The notes beneath the pieces were generated by a model, which had not been told where the DNA came from, made no database searches, and worked only from the letters and a program-made list of their open reading frames with translations. Made by a program: the position numbers and the translations under genes. A stretch of DNA of 64,000 nt from Cristatella mucedo. Lineage: Eukaryota; Bryozoa; Phylactolaemata; Cristatellidae. Positions 10,936 through 22,329 of this stretch are shown in pieces. Positions within the stretch are counted from its first letter, which is position 1, and each line of letters starts with the position of its first letter. Location: assembly GCA_009760855.2 (NCBI GenBank), contig WPIO01000149.1:627001-691000 (forward strand), written 5' to 3'.

Positions 10936-12750
10936 GCAGAGTTGCTCCTTGACGTACGAGCCACAGCGAAGCGTCGCCGCTAAGCTGCACCGCTGTCTGG
11001 CCAATGTCATCGACTCCTGCCCTGCCGGCGCCTCCACCGCCGCCGCCACCGCCTGCTCGGACGGACCTCGGTTGCTGGCCTCGATGGCCAGCAACCGAGG
11101 TCCGGTAATTAGGAATGGTAGTCAGCACGGCCAGGTATTCGGGAACGCCGCCTGCGCTCGCTGTTCGTCGACCAGCACTGTGGAAGCGCTCCGCTTTCAA
11201 TGCACAGTGCCCAAACGCCTAAGTGCATTAGACACTCAGATCCCACGGTTTCGCTCAGATCTCGAAGTTACCATGTTTTCTTGGAATCGTGTAAGGACGA
11301 CTCCTCTGAGGACGACCTTCGGCATGCTTCTTGCTCCGTCGTCGCAGGAGTGCCCGCTCGCCGGAACGCCGCTAGCCACAGCGGGCGGTGGCGGTGACGA
11401 GGCGGAGCGGCTGTGCTCCCGCGCCTTTCGCTGCCTCTTTGATAGCAGCGCTCTCGCCGACGAGTGCTCGTTCCTGTGCCCAGTCGGCTCGTTCGTCTCC
11501 GGCGGCAACTGCCGCCTGCCCAACTCGACCCGATCAAGCGACTACGAGATGGACGCTGCTGCAGCACTGCTTCGAGCCAACGGCGAGGCAGCTCGCGGCG
11601 CGAGCTTCGTGAACGACACGCTCGTCGTGCCCGTGAACAACACGCTGGCCGCCTGCGTCGCTTGCGTCGTGAGAGCGTACGTGGACTTCGAGATCCTCGC
11701 CAACGGCAGCTCACTCCTAGTCCGCAGCAGAGGTGGCGACAGCGGCGCTCAGAACGCGACTATTAAGTCGCCGTTCTTCATCGTTGACGGCAGCGTCGCC
11801 AAGGTGTGCGTTCCGAGGCTGCAAGCTGTGGGAGTGGACCGCTCCCTTAGCGGGTGCACACAGCTGCCAGACGCCGTGTCCACCGCTCTCATTTGCATCT
11901 CGGTAGCGTCGCTGATCGCATATCTCGCACTCTTCGCAATGATAAATCCGCTGCGACGGTTTCCGGGCGACATGGTGGCCAGCGAGTCGTGCGCCTTCCT
12001 AGTCGCGTTCCTTCTCTTCTTGCTACGGCCGGCTGCGGCCCACTCCGCCATTCTCTGCTCGGGTCTGGCGACGGGCATCCACTACTTCCTGTTGGCCGCT
12101 TTCGCCTGGATGGCGCTGCGGTGGAAGTTGTCAGGGTGCTCTCCTTCAACCGCACCATCGCACAAGGTGGGGCGAAACGGCGGCGAGTGGCCTACCAAGC
12201 GCTCGGCTGGTGCCTGCCACTCGCCTTCGTCGGTGCGGGGCTGCTGGCCGACCACGTCGAAGCGAGCGTTCGGCCGGCGTACGGCCTCCCGCAGTGCTTC
12301 ATTCGCAGCCGCCTCAGCAATAGGGTGCTCTTCATGGCGCCCGCCTGCGTCTGCGTGTTGGTCAGCGTAGCCGTCTACGCGTACATGGTCATCAAGCTGG
12401 CTGTATTAGCGCTGCAGACGCGGAGCGCGCGACGCGGGACACAGCGAGACAAGCTCGTGCTCAGCGTCAAGCTCGTTTTCACTCTCGGACTGCTGTGGAT
12501 GCTTGCCGTTCTCGCCTCGTTCATCGACAACGCTGAGCTCGAGTGTGCATTTGTCGTGCTCAACTCTTTGCAGGGCCTGTTCCTTCTCGTCGCGTTCGCC
12601 AGCAACATGGACGTGTACAAGTGGTGCAGAGGTTTATCGTCTAGACCACCTTCGAGTTCATCCACAGCGACAACGGCCTTGTTGAATGCAGGGGTCCGGC
12701 AAATGCCAGTGAAACTGCACTGCAGTGAAACCGCAGCAACGGCCCGTTAA
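10936..12750 (+). pseudogene. Receptor copy 1, exon 3b plus 7TM domain: family B-like GPCR with a frameshift
   Basis: After acceptor 'gttacag' the frame encodes a Cys-rich ectodomain (CSLTYEPQR, ANVIDSCPAG, GNAACARCSS) and a stretch typical of these receptors (YVDFEILANGSSLLV; FFIVDGSVAKVCV). Then come seven hydrophobic segments: TM1 ALICISVASLIAYLALF, TM2 SCAFLVAFLLFLL, TM3 CSGLATGIHYFLLAAFAWMA, TM4 LGWCLPLAFVGAGLLA, TM5 FMAPACVCVLVSVAVYAY, TM6 LVFTLGLLWMLAVLASFI, TM7 VVLNSLQGLFLLVAFASN. HYF..AFAW and LQG.FL fit the secretin/adhesion/Methuselah superfamily. Compared with copy 2, 4 bp are missing near 12117-12120, so TM1-3 and TM4-7 lie in different frames (stops at 12370 and 12750). It would be a plasma-membrane receptor; the ligand is unknown. 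Confidence 0.82.
11065..11101. repeat. Perfect 16-bp inverted repeat, loop TCGAT (exon 3b)
   Basis: The arms ACCTCGGTTGCTGGCC (11065-11080) and GGCCAGCAACCGAGGT (11086-11101) are exactly complementary. Relative to exon 3a, the fifth base pair is C-G instead of G-C; both arms changed together. Receptor copies 2 and 3 lack this hairpin at the homologous site. Confidence 0.97.
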
Positions 12751-12825
12751 AACCGGTAAAACTGTGCTGCATTGACGAGCGTTTTGTCAGGTTAACGTCT
12801 GTGGATTAGACTATTTCTAAATCCT

Positions 12826-12831
12826 AATAAA
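12826..12831 (+). promoter_or_regulatory. Candidate polyadenylation signal AATAAA of receptor copy 1
   Basis: A canonical AATAAA lies about 75 bp after the stop at 12750. No equivalent is obvious directly after copy 2. Confidence 0.55.
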
Positions 12832-12894
12832 TTGATTGATACATTTTAAACGACTTATGTTGGTCTGGTATGGTCTGATAAAGCTCACGAATGT

Positions 12895-13210
12895 CTCTTG
12901 AAAGCGAATGTCGGGTCTCATGCCGATAGCTACCTCGAGAGCGGAATGAGATGTTCCCTCTATCTGAGTCGATACGAACGTCAGATAGAAGCGGATCGTT
13001 TTTGTATTATCTATTTAAATTGGCAGACTTGCTCGGAAATTAAAGCAGCTCCTGGTTATAATGACGGCTGGAGTTTGCATTTACCTCGTAGCAGGTGGTT
13101 CCTTAGCAACGTTTTTCTGTTCTCACTGCACGGAAGAAAGAATCTCGTCGGCAGACGGCCTTAGCACCAGCTTCTGGCACGCTTCCTACTCTGCAGGGTG
13201 TCGTGCGAGG
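12895..13210 (+). repeat. 3' flank of receptor copy 1, duplicated at 52.6-52.9 kb
   Basis: 'gatgttccctctat', a segment ending 'tatctatttaaa', 'gatggctggag'-like sequence and 'tcggcagacgg' appear in the same order in 52630-52850. The conserved flank shows that the duplication extends beyond the coding exon. Confidence 0.7.
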
Positions 13211-13904
13211 GCGAATAAATAATTAAGCGAAGGGCTAATTTTGCGTCATCTCGCCGCCATGCTGCTCGTTGGTGCACGTTTGACAAGCCGAAGCGATGGG
13301 GTGGAGATATGGAGGCGGTTGCTGAGCACGAAAAGCCGCTGCACGACTCAGTCACCGGAAGTCGCTCGTTCTGAAGCTAGCATAACAGTACTGTGTCACC
13401 ACGACTCAAAAACAGGTATCCAAATTCTATAATAACCCTTCGGAAACTACTGAATGATCATGTATATTACATACTGCTACCTTTGTGGACGATTCACGTA
13501 TAGAACCGGCGAATCCAGAAGTAATACGAGGTTATGACGAGACTTGACCTTTTCAGAGGCAGCAACTATCAGTCGGAAAGCCGAGGCATCTGGCTACTTA
13601 GCAGCCTCTCAAGAGGCTTTTTCAAAACGGCGGCAGGGCCCGCTGGCCCCACTTTGCAACGCTTAAACGAGTAGCTAGCACCACGAATGTGCATAGCAGA
13701 TGAAATTGCAGGAACTTGTCGCTCGCACCAAATGCTCCAGATAACAGTTCCTGGATCTTTGCCCAATCGATCTTTGATCAATGTTCAATCCCCATTGCCC
13801 GGAATCGTGCGTTTGAGTCCAGCAGGGTGCAATTCTTTGTTGCTTAGCCGAAGCACTATCGATGGTCATAGCGGCTTTGCTGGAGCTACGTATGTACATA
13901 TATA
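13211..13904. other. No recognisable gene
   Basis: Only short frames on both strands with no recognisable domain. An AT-repeat follows. Confidence 0.4.
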
Positions 13905-13905
13905 G

Positions 13906-13945
<40 letters not shown>

Positions 13946-13946
13946 T
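13905..13946. repeat. (TA)n microsatellite
   Basis: Near-pure TA run following 'tatagatatatac'. Confidence 0.95.
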
Positions 13947-14270
13947 ATCTAGAAAAATATTTTTAACTAGTATAAATATACATTAGCCGGTGTTGCCCTG
14001 TCCTGCCGGGGTCGAGCGTGGTACCCAAGTCTCCCGGTTCAGGAACGAGGACCATACAGCTTCTGAGCCAGTAATGGCGTCGGAGATGCAGTGCAGCCTC
14101 AAAATTGTCCTTTCCTCGCGTGGGATGCCGAGGTGGGCTAGATATACTGTACGAAATCAGGGGTTATGCAATTTCCGGTTACTGATGCCTATAACTCAGG
14201 AACGAATAATCCCATCACGACCATAATTTGAACAACTTAAGATGCCAAAGTTGCTAAAATGTGAACTTTT

Positions 14271-14740
14271 TTAGACAGGGATACCACATCTAAATTGGTC
14301 CATGCATTTACGAAATTCCGTCTTGGCTTCTGTAAGTTACTACTTACTGGTCTATTGGCCTGTGCACTGAATTGCTTACAGCCGGTGCAAAACTCTGCAG
14401 CTAGGCTTTTCTGTCGTGAGCGTCGCAGCTGCTACATTACACCACTTCTCACCAATCTGCACTGGTTCACTCTCGAGCAACGCATCGACTTCAAGGTTTT
14501 GTGGCTCACTTTCAGGTAGTACCTTCATTCTTTGGCTCCAGCCTACCTATCAGATATACTCCGCCACCAGGCTAAGCATCGTACCATTCGCTTTTAGGAA
14601 TCTAACTGTTTAACCATAAATCTTACAAATCTCAAATCCCTTGGAGACAATGATTTTAGTTCGTATGGTCTAAAAGCCTGGAACTCACTCGCGACTTGCA
14701 TCACGTCAGCCGTGACGTCACAACTCTCTTCCCAGCCCGA
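14271..14740 (+). mobile_element. L2 3' fragment, copy a
   Basis: Frames with indels show L2 ORF2 C-terminal words: LVHAFTKFRLGFCKLLLTGL, LQPVQNSAARLF and YITPLLTNLHWFTLEQRIDF. The same order occurs in the copies at 20.1 and 53.9 kb. Truncated at both ends and decayed. Confidence 0.8.
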
Positions 14741-15009
14741 ATCACAACCGACAGGCTGACCAGTCATTCCCCGAGCGTCGCCTCTCCTGCTGCCTTACTA
14801 GAGATTACGGCATAGCAGATCGGTGATAGCAATATCCTCGTGCAGTCTACAGTCAGCAAGCAGGAGTCATTATTGCCGACAGATACTCGGGGAAGTATTC
14901 GCTTGTACCCACTAACAGTTTTCTTTTGCTCGTTTCAGGTCGCAGTTTCCTGATGTCAGAAACATGTTCCTGAGTTTTACTGATTTAGGGAAGGGACGAC
15001 TCACTCTGC

Positions 15010-16245
15010 CCTCGATTGCTAATTCCTTTTGTGCATGCTACGCTGATCGGCTCAGTGAAGTGCATTGGTCCTACCTGTTCCTCGCTAGTGTTGACTATGG
15101 TGAAGTCGTATTTATCTATCTTACGGGCCCAACGCCATAGACGGCCAATGACTCGATCTGCTTTCTTCTTAATCAGCAGCCAATTTATTGACTGCCTCGT
15201 GGTCTACGTAAAGAAGAAAGTGTCTGATGGTAATTACGGTTGGTTAGTAGTGACCGCCTCTGCTAGACGCTCACACTTTGCAGCGAGTACTTTGCTTTCT
15301 TTTTCTTGAGCTTCCGTCCGTCAAAAGCAGCAGGTTGCTGTCTATCACGTACTGTGTGCCTCGTTTGACTGCTTAAGGACGCTACCCTCTGCATTACCGA
15401 ATATGTTGTAAGTCACGATACATTGAGAGCTTGAGTCAGGACGACGGAGTAAAATGTCGTTTGCCAGCCTCAGCTTTAGCATAGTGAGCGCTACTGCGAG
15501 CTGGCGCTTGACCAATGAAACTCCTTTAACTGGTCGTATAGCATAGACAAAATATCGGCCGAGCCCGTAATAAACTTCCGGTTGAAAACCCATCAGTCCC
15601 TGGAGTCGGGCCACGTCTGAGGCAGCTTTCGGGGTCGGCAAACGTTGGGTGATTGATAGTCTTTTGGTGTCGTCTAAATGCTGCAGGCAGAGAAAATATG
15701 CCCAAGGAATGCAACCACTTTCTCGGTAAAGCTGCAATCATGCCTGACAGTTTAAATCCCGATGTCGTAAAAAAGCCGCTGGACCCAACAACTTATAGCG
15801 AAGACAGACACGATCGTCCAAGATCCTGCCAGGACATCTTCATCATGGTCAACTCATGAATCGTTTCGTTGACTACATGTGAATAAGTTTCCTTGGTGCT
15901 ATTTAACCAGAAGTGTATCGGAGAGAACTAAAACAGCTCATGCAATAAGGTGAACGCTGCTTAAGCCTGATCAGCTTTGAACACCTGGATCTCATCGTAA
16001 CCGGAAACCATGTTAAGGTAACATACTTGGCTTTGTGGAGTGAATTGGGTGTTTCCTTCATGTAAGGAAGAGGGCCACTCTCGCACAATGTCGCTTCGTT
16101 AAGTCGGCGATAGCCAGCACAGTTTGCAAGTCCCTCACTGCTTTTTGATTATCGCCAAGGGTCAGGCCCACGGGCTTGGCAACTTCTCTTTGATATAATC
16201 CACTAGCATCTCGGCTAATGTCTTCGTTATATCACTTTATAAAGT
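15010..16245 (-). pseudogene. Ty3/gypsy-type reverse transcriptase-RNase H remnant
   Basis: Read on the minus strand across several frames. YRRLNEAT (about 16110) is the RT 'DYRxLNxxT' block, followed by AKYVTLNMVSGYDEI (about 16000) for 'kyFStlDl.sGYhqI'. At about 15850 the block normally holding YxDD reads as a degenerate DHDEDVLAGS. RLPTPKAASDVARLQGLMGF (about 15650-15585) is the connection region 'lp.P.s..dlrsFlGl.nYy', and NAEGSVLKQ the start of RNase H. Downstream are YVDHEAVNKLAA (about 15200) and WARKIDKYDFTIVN (about 15130). Stops and frameshifts make it inactive. Whether it belongs to the same family as the gag-protease copies cannot be told. Confidence 0.75.
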
Positions 16246-16361
16246 AGGCGGCGCAAGCCTTGAGCCTTGCCGTGCCAGGACTGCTTCCGACATGTGCTGA
16301 ATAACGTGACGGATCTTCTAGTAAATGTCAAAACCTGATGGCTTTTGGATAATAAGTCGGC

Positions 16362-16730
16362 GTAATGATAAAAATGATCAAATATACTTGATAAGGTTCC
16401 CACAGAGAACTCAATCTCTTTCTCAGTGCTTTAAATTCGCTGAAGAGGAAACACGACATAATGGTGATTGATATCATGCCCCACATGCAACACGATTAGG
16501 GGTGACATGCACAGGGTCATCATGTAAGTGTGGTTAGTGGCAGCATGTGCATAGTCAGCACGCATAGGCATATTAAGAGCGAATCACAGGGACCCACTTA
16601 ATGCTGTCATTAAAAAGTACGTTTATAAGGTCTTTTTTTTAATGTGGTCAAGTCAGGGGATATCGTGACGCAAGTAGAGAGTGAGTTCCGGGCTTTGGGA
16701 GCATACGACTAAATGCACGGTGTCTAGAGT
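16362..16730 (-). mobile_element. L2 3' end, copy b
   Basis: On the + strand an AAT-rich end is followed by 'cacagagaactcaatctctt' and a decayed 'agtgcttt', the reverse complement of the L2 terminal hairpin. Then come the 3' UTR words 'aggggtgacatgcacagggtc' and 'cagcacgcata', and the ORF2 end. Similarity ends near 16730, next to a CT-rich microsatellite. Confidence 0.8.
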
Positions 16731-16734
16731 CTCT

Positions 16735-16847
16735 GTTTCTCTCTGCCTCTCTCTCTCTGTCTCTCCCTGTCTCTGTCTGTCTGTCTGTCTGTCTCTCTAT
16801 TTCCTTTCTCACTCTATCTCTTTTTCTCTCCATATATCTATCTAACA

Positions 16848-16918
<71 letters not shown>

Positions 16919-17025
16919 GTTTTATCGGTCAATCTATGTATCTCCTTATGTATCTATCTCTTCCTCTCTCTCTATCTCTGTCTCTCTCTCAAGCTATCTC
17001 TCTGTCTTTGTGCTTCATTTCCCCC

Positions 17026-17068
<43 letters not shown>

Positions 17069-17087
17069 GTCTCTGTCTCTGTCTCTG

Positions 17088-17121
<34 letters not shown>

Positions 17122-17150
17122 CCTCTCTCCGTCTCTATCTCTCTTTCTCT
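16735..17150. repeat. Compound microsatellite: CTCTGT, (GTCT)n, (TATC)n, (GTCT)n, (CTCTGT)n
   Basis: Pyrimidine-rich tract 16735-16830, (TATC)n about 16849-16918, (GTCT)n about 17025-17060, (CTCTGT)n about 17062-17112, then CT-rich to 17150. Confidence 0.97.
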
Positions 17151-17159
17151 CGCCTTGGT

Positions 17160-17744
17160 CGTCGTTTTGCAGTGGATTGCCGTACTGGCCCGGCCATTGT
17201 AGTAAATTGTAGTGCAGTGCATTGCCGTATAGCGGTCGAGGCAGAAACAGTGAAACTATGCGGGTACTCAATAACCGAATAGTAGAGCAGCGTCCAATCG
17301 TGATTAAAAATTCTAGTGTAAGCACTCTGGTATCTTTTCGGCGTATTGCAGCCGATTGAGGTGAATTGTGGTATGAGACCGGACCGTTGCAGCCGATCGA
17401 GTGTAATGCATGAGAACGCGTGTGAACAATGAAGCGAAAATCAGTGTGTGCACTTTGAACTGAGTCTAGTTTTATACGCCAATTACAGCTTCGCGATTCA
17501 GATTTAAGGTTAATTTGCAGAGGACTAAAGTGGATAGTGCTAATATAATAAAGTGCTTTTTCCACAGGTCATTTCGGGCAATTGCCGTGAATTGCCAGAG
17601 TGCGAGGATGCACAACTTTTAATTTTACGTGGGTGTGCACACAAAACGGTGCAAGCTAATATGCTATTAAAACTAGAGCTCGGCACAATCTATTTCTATT
17701 TTTTTTCTGCGGTGAATTGCGTTGGATTCCGAGTAACCTAGTGC
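17160..17744 (+). repeat. Low-copy repeat rich in GATTGCCGTA-type words
   Basis: 'ggattgccgta', 'gaattgccag' and 'ccgattga' recur. The opening segment resembles the reverse complement of 21.54-22.03 kb ('ttggattgccgtatttccccgg'). A shorter related piece may be present near 38.22-38.29 kb. No coding frame is recognised. Confidence 0.45.
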
Positions 17745-20092
17745 CGTTAACGGTAGCTCAGCCAAATGGGAGATGCAATAATCTAGCCAACGCAGAACGA
17801 AGGTGCTAGTTAAATCTCGTTCAAGCCACTGTGGAAGACAGTTACTAATCTTAGATAGGGATTGCTAAGGATGGCTAGCAGTGGAAGCAGTTTCTTTAGC
17901 AAAGCTTTCAAAATATAAGCAGCTGCCAAAGACGGCATTTAAATTCCAAGCACACGGGATAATCGCATAAAAGCATAGTCTATTAAAAGATCAAAGTCTT
18001 CTTGTCAGCCACGCGCTTGGGGTGTTCTACGAGTAGTAGTTCGTTATATTGTCCTTTATTTTATTAAAATATTGCTATCGTCAATGATCGAATGTCTGTA
18101 AGGCGAGCATTGCTCAGCTAATTCATACTTTTGCTCTACCGTTTTTGCTTGGGCTTCCGGTACTGCTGATGCATTGCTGATATGCGAATCTCAATTCGCA
18201 CCAATTTGGTACTACTTTCAATTATAACTTTGAGTGTAGTTCAAAATTATTCTAAGCGAAGTCTCTAAAGTCGGTTCGCAGTGACAACCTAGCAAAGAGG
18301 CCAATTTAATGGCGGCTATTGGCGACGAGAAATATAAATTGAGCAGCAGTCAGGGCGTGATGCCTTATTTAGTAAAGACGGCGTCGATGTTTAACCAGCA
18401 GAGCACCGGACCCGTAGCCAAGAGGCTGTGGGGGAGTTGCCAGCACTGGGCGAAAGTTGTTGGTGCTCAATCCAAGTAAAGGCGCACTTAACTCGTTCAG
18501 AGCTTCAAAGTTACTATTATTACGGCAACCGCCAAAATTAGCTATTCATTCACAGTCGTAGATTCTGAAAATCAGGAGTGATGACAAAGCCAAGCTAATA
18601 GCGATGCAGCCAAGGTGAAGGCCACATAATGCTCACCAATTAACTAAATTGTGCTGCAGCCATTCTGCGGCATGATTTAAAAAAATGACGTCAACGTTCA
18701 ATCGGCAGAGCTCCAAACTGGTCGTTCAGAAGCTGAGCGATAGTCAACCACTTTGAACAAAATTTCTAGTCAAGAAAATATATAATAAATGATCATTAAG
18801 ATACATATGCACATCACCCTGACAGGACTAAATCACTTTCCATGCACTTTACATATACTGAAAGGAAGCATGTACATTTGTCAATGATAACACGAAATTG
18901 TTCAGCACTCGTGGTATCCTAAATCTAACCATTCGATATTTACAGCAAAACTTCCTTTACAGCCGATGTAAAGTGCGTAGAGAGGGTTAAGTTCTCCGAG
19001 GGCACTATGCAAATATATTACTTTTTATTATTTTAGTAACACAAAGAAGGAATGATGAGGATGGAATAAATGCTATTGTAAGCAGGTGGAGTTTAGCCAA
19101 TAGTCACCATATAACTTGCCAGGCTGCAGAAGCAAGCTTTTCTCGGAAAACGGTATTGTGGGCCGATCTCGATGGCTAAAGCTGCCTACCGAAACCCAGC
19201 TCAAGCTGGTGACCCAAGCTTCCCGATTCTCCTATACAGTTAGTCTCGTGGCTTTGCTTTTCGGTAATATAGGCCTAATGTACTTGTCTAGGACTACACT
19301 GTTACTGCTCCATGAGTTTTTTTTCCTGGAATCACAACTGCCAAATTACACTGCTTTTAAACGATACATAATAAGTATGTATGGTACTTTAAATTTTCGC
19401 TCCTGCCTAACTACCTAAATTATTCCTTAACTAGACGTACCATGTGCTCATCTGACGCTAGTCGTGAAGCTGTAAAGTGATTCAACTTCAAATCACTTGG
19501 AAATTCTCCGTATACTTTGTATGGTCTTGTGGCCGTCATACAACCTCTGACATACGCCACTACAATATCTGACCTGATTTTATTAAAAAAGGACGTAAAG
19601 ACAGGTACGTTACTTTGCAGCATTTGCTAAGTCCATGGGAATTTTTATTTTTTTGTTTATGTATGTTGACACTGTGAATATTATTACTAACCTATAGACG
19701 AGCTTCTTATTCAGGTTACTAAAAGTGCCGAGAAGGAGATTCTTCTTTTAACATGCTTTAATACCTCCAAAATATTCTTACTAAGTCTGTATAGTACTAA
19801 ATAAATTACACTCGCCACCTTTGACGTTTTTGAATTATAGCAGGGTAAATTTGTGAATGAAATTTGACCATATACAGTCAATATCAAACTTTTTCATAGT
19901 AGTTGGCAAAATTAGCATAAGTACAGTTTCGCCTTTTTGTGCATGACGGATCAGAGCAGGTTAAACAAAGTTTTTAACGCTGTACAACCATATGTAGTGC
20001 ACCGTCTTTGATATTATGAAGCCTCTGCCAAGTGTTTTGCATAGATAGCAATTATCGGCTTAGTTTAGTGTACACCACCTATTATCTCCTAA
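17745..20092 (+). repeat. Large low-copy repeat R1, copy A
   Basis: This block is collinear with 42345-45130 on the same strand. Shared words include 'cggtagctcagccaaa', 'ctagccaa', 'agacagttacta', 'gcatttaaattcc', and a later piece around 18970-19110 matching 44328-44465. No long open frame. Copy A is interrupted by an L2 at about 20093-21125 and resumes to about 21360. Confidence 0.75.
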
Positions 20093-21125
20093 CCTTGATT
20101 TGCTGCATGAATTGATGACATCCGCACATGGATGGCAGCAAATTTTAAAAACATAAACGAAGATACAACTAACTTACTAGTTAAGGGCGAACCTAGTGTG
20201 ATTCAGAAATTGGAAAGGCTGACGCTTAGAACTGGCTCTTGCAGAATATCTCCTGTTGAATCATCTCGAAATCTAGCTGTCATGTTCCAAAGCGACCTCT
20301 CGTTAGACGACCTAATCAGCTCCACAGTCAAATCTGCCTATTTTCTGTTTCATTACATTGCTAAAATTCGGGCTTGTTTAGAAAAGGATACCACTTCTAA
20401 GTTGGTCCATGCATTCGTAACATCCCGTCTCGACTTCTGCAAGTCACTGCTTTTGCCCTACCCGGTATGTGCGATCAGGCGATTACAGCTGGTTCAAAAC
20501 TCTGCAGCTAGGCTTGTCTGTCGTGAGCGGCGCAGTTGCCACATTACACCACTTTTCGCCGACCTGCAGTGGCTACCAGTCAAGCACCGGATTGACTTCA
20601 GGTTTTGTCGCTCACTTTTAGGTCACTTCATTCTTTGGCTCCAGCCTATCTCTCTGTTATACTCCCCCACCAGGCCACGCATCGCACCAGACGCTTTTCG
20701 GAATTCAACAGTATACAAATACCTTTTAAAAACCACAAATCCTTTGGAGACCGTGCATTTATTTCGTATCATCCCAAAGCCTGGAACTCCGTCCTTATCT
20801 GCGTCAGAACATCCCCTGACCTGACCACATTTGAAAAGAACTTAAAAACACACCTATTTATGACAGCATTTAGATGGTCCCCGTGATTCGTCCTTGATAT
20901 GCTTATGCGTGCTGAGACTGTGCATGCTGCCACTAACCACATTTGCATGCTGACCCTGTGCACGTCACCCCTAACCATGTTATTCATGTTTTTTTTTATT
21001 AAGCATGATACTATTTACCCTCATATTGCATTTCCTTTTGCATTAAATGTAAAGCAAAGAGAGAGAGATTGAGTTCTCTGAGGGAGCTTTATCAAGTGCA
21101 TTATTAATATTACTATTATTATCTC
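20093..21125 (+). mobile_element. 5'-truncated L2, copy c, with intact 3' end
   Basis: A 230-codon frame (20132-20824) covers the L2 ORF2 C-terminus: SPVESSRNLAVMFQSDLSLD, VHAFVTSRLDFCKSLL, LQLVQNSAARLVCRERR and HITPLFADLQWLPVKHRIDF. The 3' UTR ends in 'agagagagattgagttctct' flanked by complementary 'aaagc' and 'agcttt', then an (ATT)n end at 21100-21123. The orthologous position in repeat copy B (about 45130-45140) lacks it, so it inserted after the R1 duplication or was lost from B. Confidence 0.9.
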
Positions 21126-21360
21126 CATGACGTAATGCCTCAGAATCATAGGTTCAATCTCAAGCATCGCAGCAACACGAATCGCTAAACCTATTGTTTT
21201 AGTTACATCGGTGAACAGGATTCAACCATAAAGCTGCAATGTTTATTTCGTGGTAAGTCTCTCACCAATGAAAACGTGTAGCCAGCAGTGCTAAAAGAAC
21301 ACCTCTCACGTTCTCACTATGAATCCTATGATTTACCACAGACATTATAATCGCCAGGTC
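21126..21360 (+). repeat. Continuation of low-copy repeat R1, copy A
   Basis: 'tgacgtaatgcctcagaatcatag' and 'aatcctatgatttacc' match 45145-45170 and 45308-45325. Confidence 0.7.
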
Positions 21361-21704
21361 TACAAAGTGCAAGCTTGTAAAAGCACATACAAGACCAGGA
21401 CTGACTGCCCATCAACAGGCATACGAGGACCCCTGTAGATCTTACCAATAAATCCTAGCAAAGGCAAAGTTTAGCTTCTATAAACATATTGTTCGGTCAC
21501 TATTTCACGATCCAAAAGTGCCGATGTCTATGACAACCTCTCTACGTAACCACTGCCAGGTTACCGGCAATCGGGAGCAATGACCGGGACTGATTCGCCA
21601 ATTCGGGGAAAATTGACGAGAAATTAATAGTTCGAAGCCTCAATGGTCATTACGTGTTCAATACAACTTCGTCCTAAGTCAAACGTGGCATTTTCAAGGT
21701 GATT
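21361..21704. other. No recognisable gene
   Basis: Short frames only. The right part (from about 21540) begins the GATTGCC-rich repeat in inverse orientation. Confidence 0.35.
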
Positions 21705-21785
21705 TAATAATAATAATAGTAATAATGCACTTGATAAAGTGCCCTCAGACAGCTTAATCTCTTTCTAGGCGCTTTCCATTTGCTA
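21705..21785 (-). mobile_element. L2 terminal tail only, copy i
   Basis: (AAT)n, then 'gcacttgataaagtgccctcagacagcttaatctctttctaggcgcttt' in pieces: the L2 terminal hairpin in reverse orientation with no coding sequence attached. A very short 3'-end insertion. Confidence 0.8.
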
Positions 21786-22180
21786 CAAAGGGAGTTGTTC
21801 GGTAACTGTCAGAAATGCACGCCAATCCTCAGCAATTGTAGGGGCCAATAAAGGGCAATCAGTTGAAAATTGAAAATATTGACTGCCATAAACTGCAACT
21901 GTCATTCCACATAACAAATACCAGTGAGTCCACTTAATTATCACACATAGCGCTCGTTCAATCGGCAGTGCTGCATGCCAATCGACAGCAGTAGCCGGGG
22001 AAATACGGCAATCCAAAACGGTCCGCTACAAATAGACCGACAGTTGCTGACGGAAGCTCCAACTATTCTTGCGTGTTACACTACACTGCATTTAAAGTGC
22101 AGCCACGTTCTTCTAAGCAATCAAGAACACACACACACGACACTGCACAGCCGTCGACGGCAATAGCCCGGCTTCGACCG
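21786..22180 (-). repeat. GATTGCC-rich low-copy repeat, inverse of 17.16-17.74 kb
   Basis: Its reverse complement resembles the opening of the 17.16 kb repeat. No gene recognised. Confidence 0.4.
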
Positions 22181-22329
22181 CAATTTGTTTCACATTGACT
22201 AGACCTTGGCTGTTCAAAGCTCCAATCATCGTGCCAAATAAAGTAATATTGCCCGTAGAGTAGAGGCTCAAGATAGAAATCCGGAGTATCATTTTTAAAT
22301 ACAATACATTAGGGCACCTTAACCGAGAA

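Noticed and set aside
12117-12120. Programmed frameshift in the receptor
   Set aside because: No slippery site or pseudoknot seen; a 4-bp deletion relative to copy 2 explains the frame change more simply.
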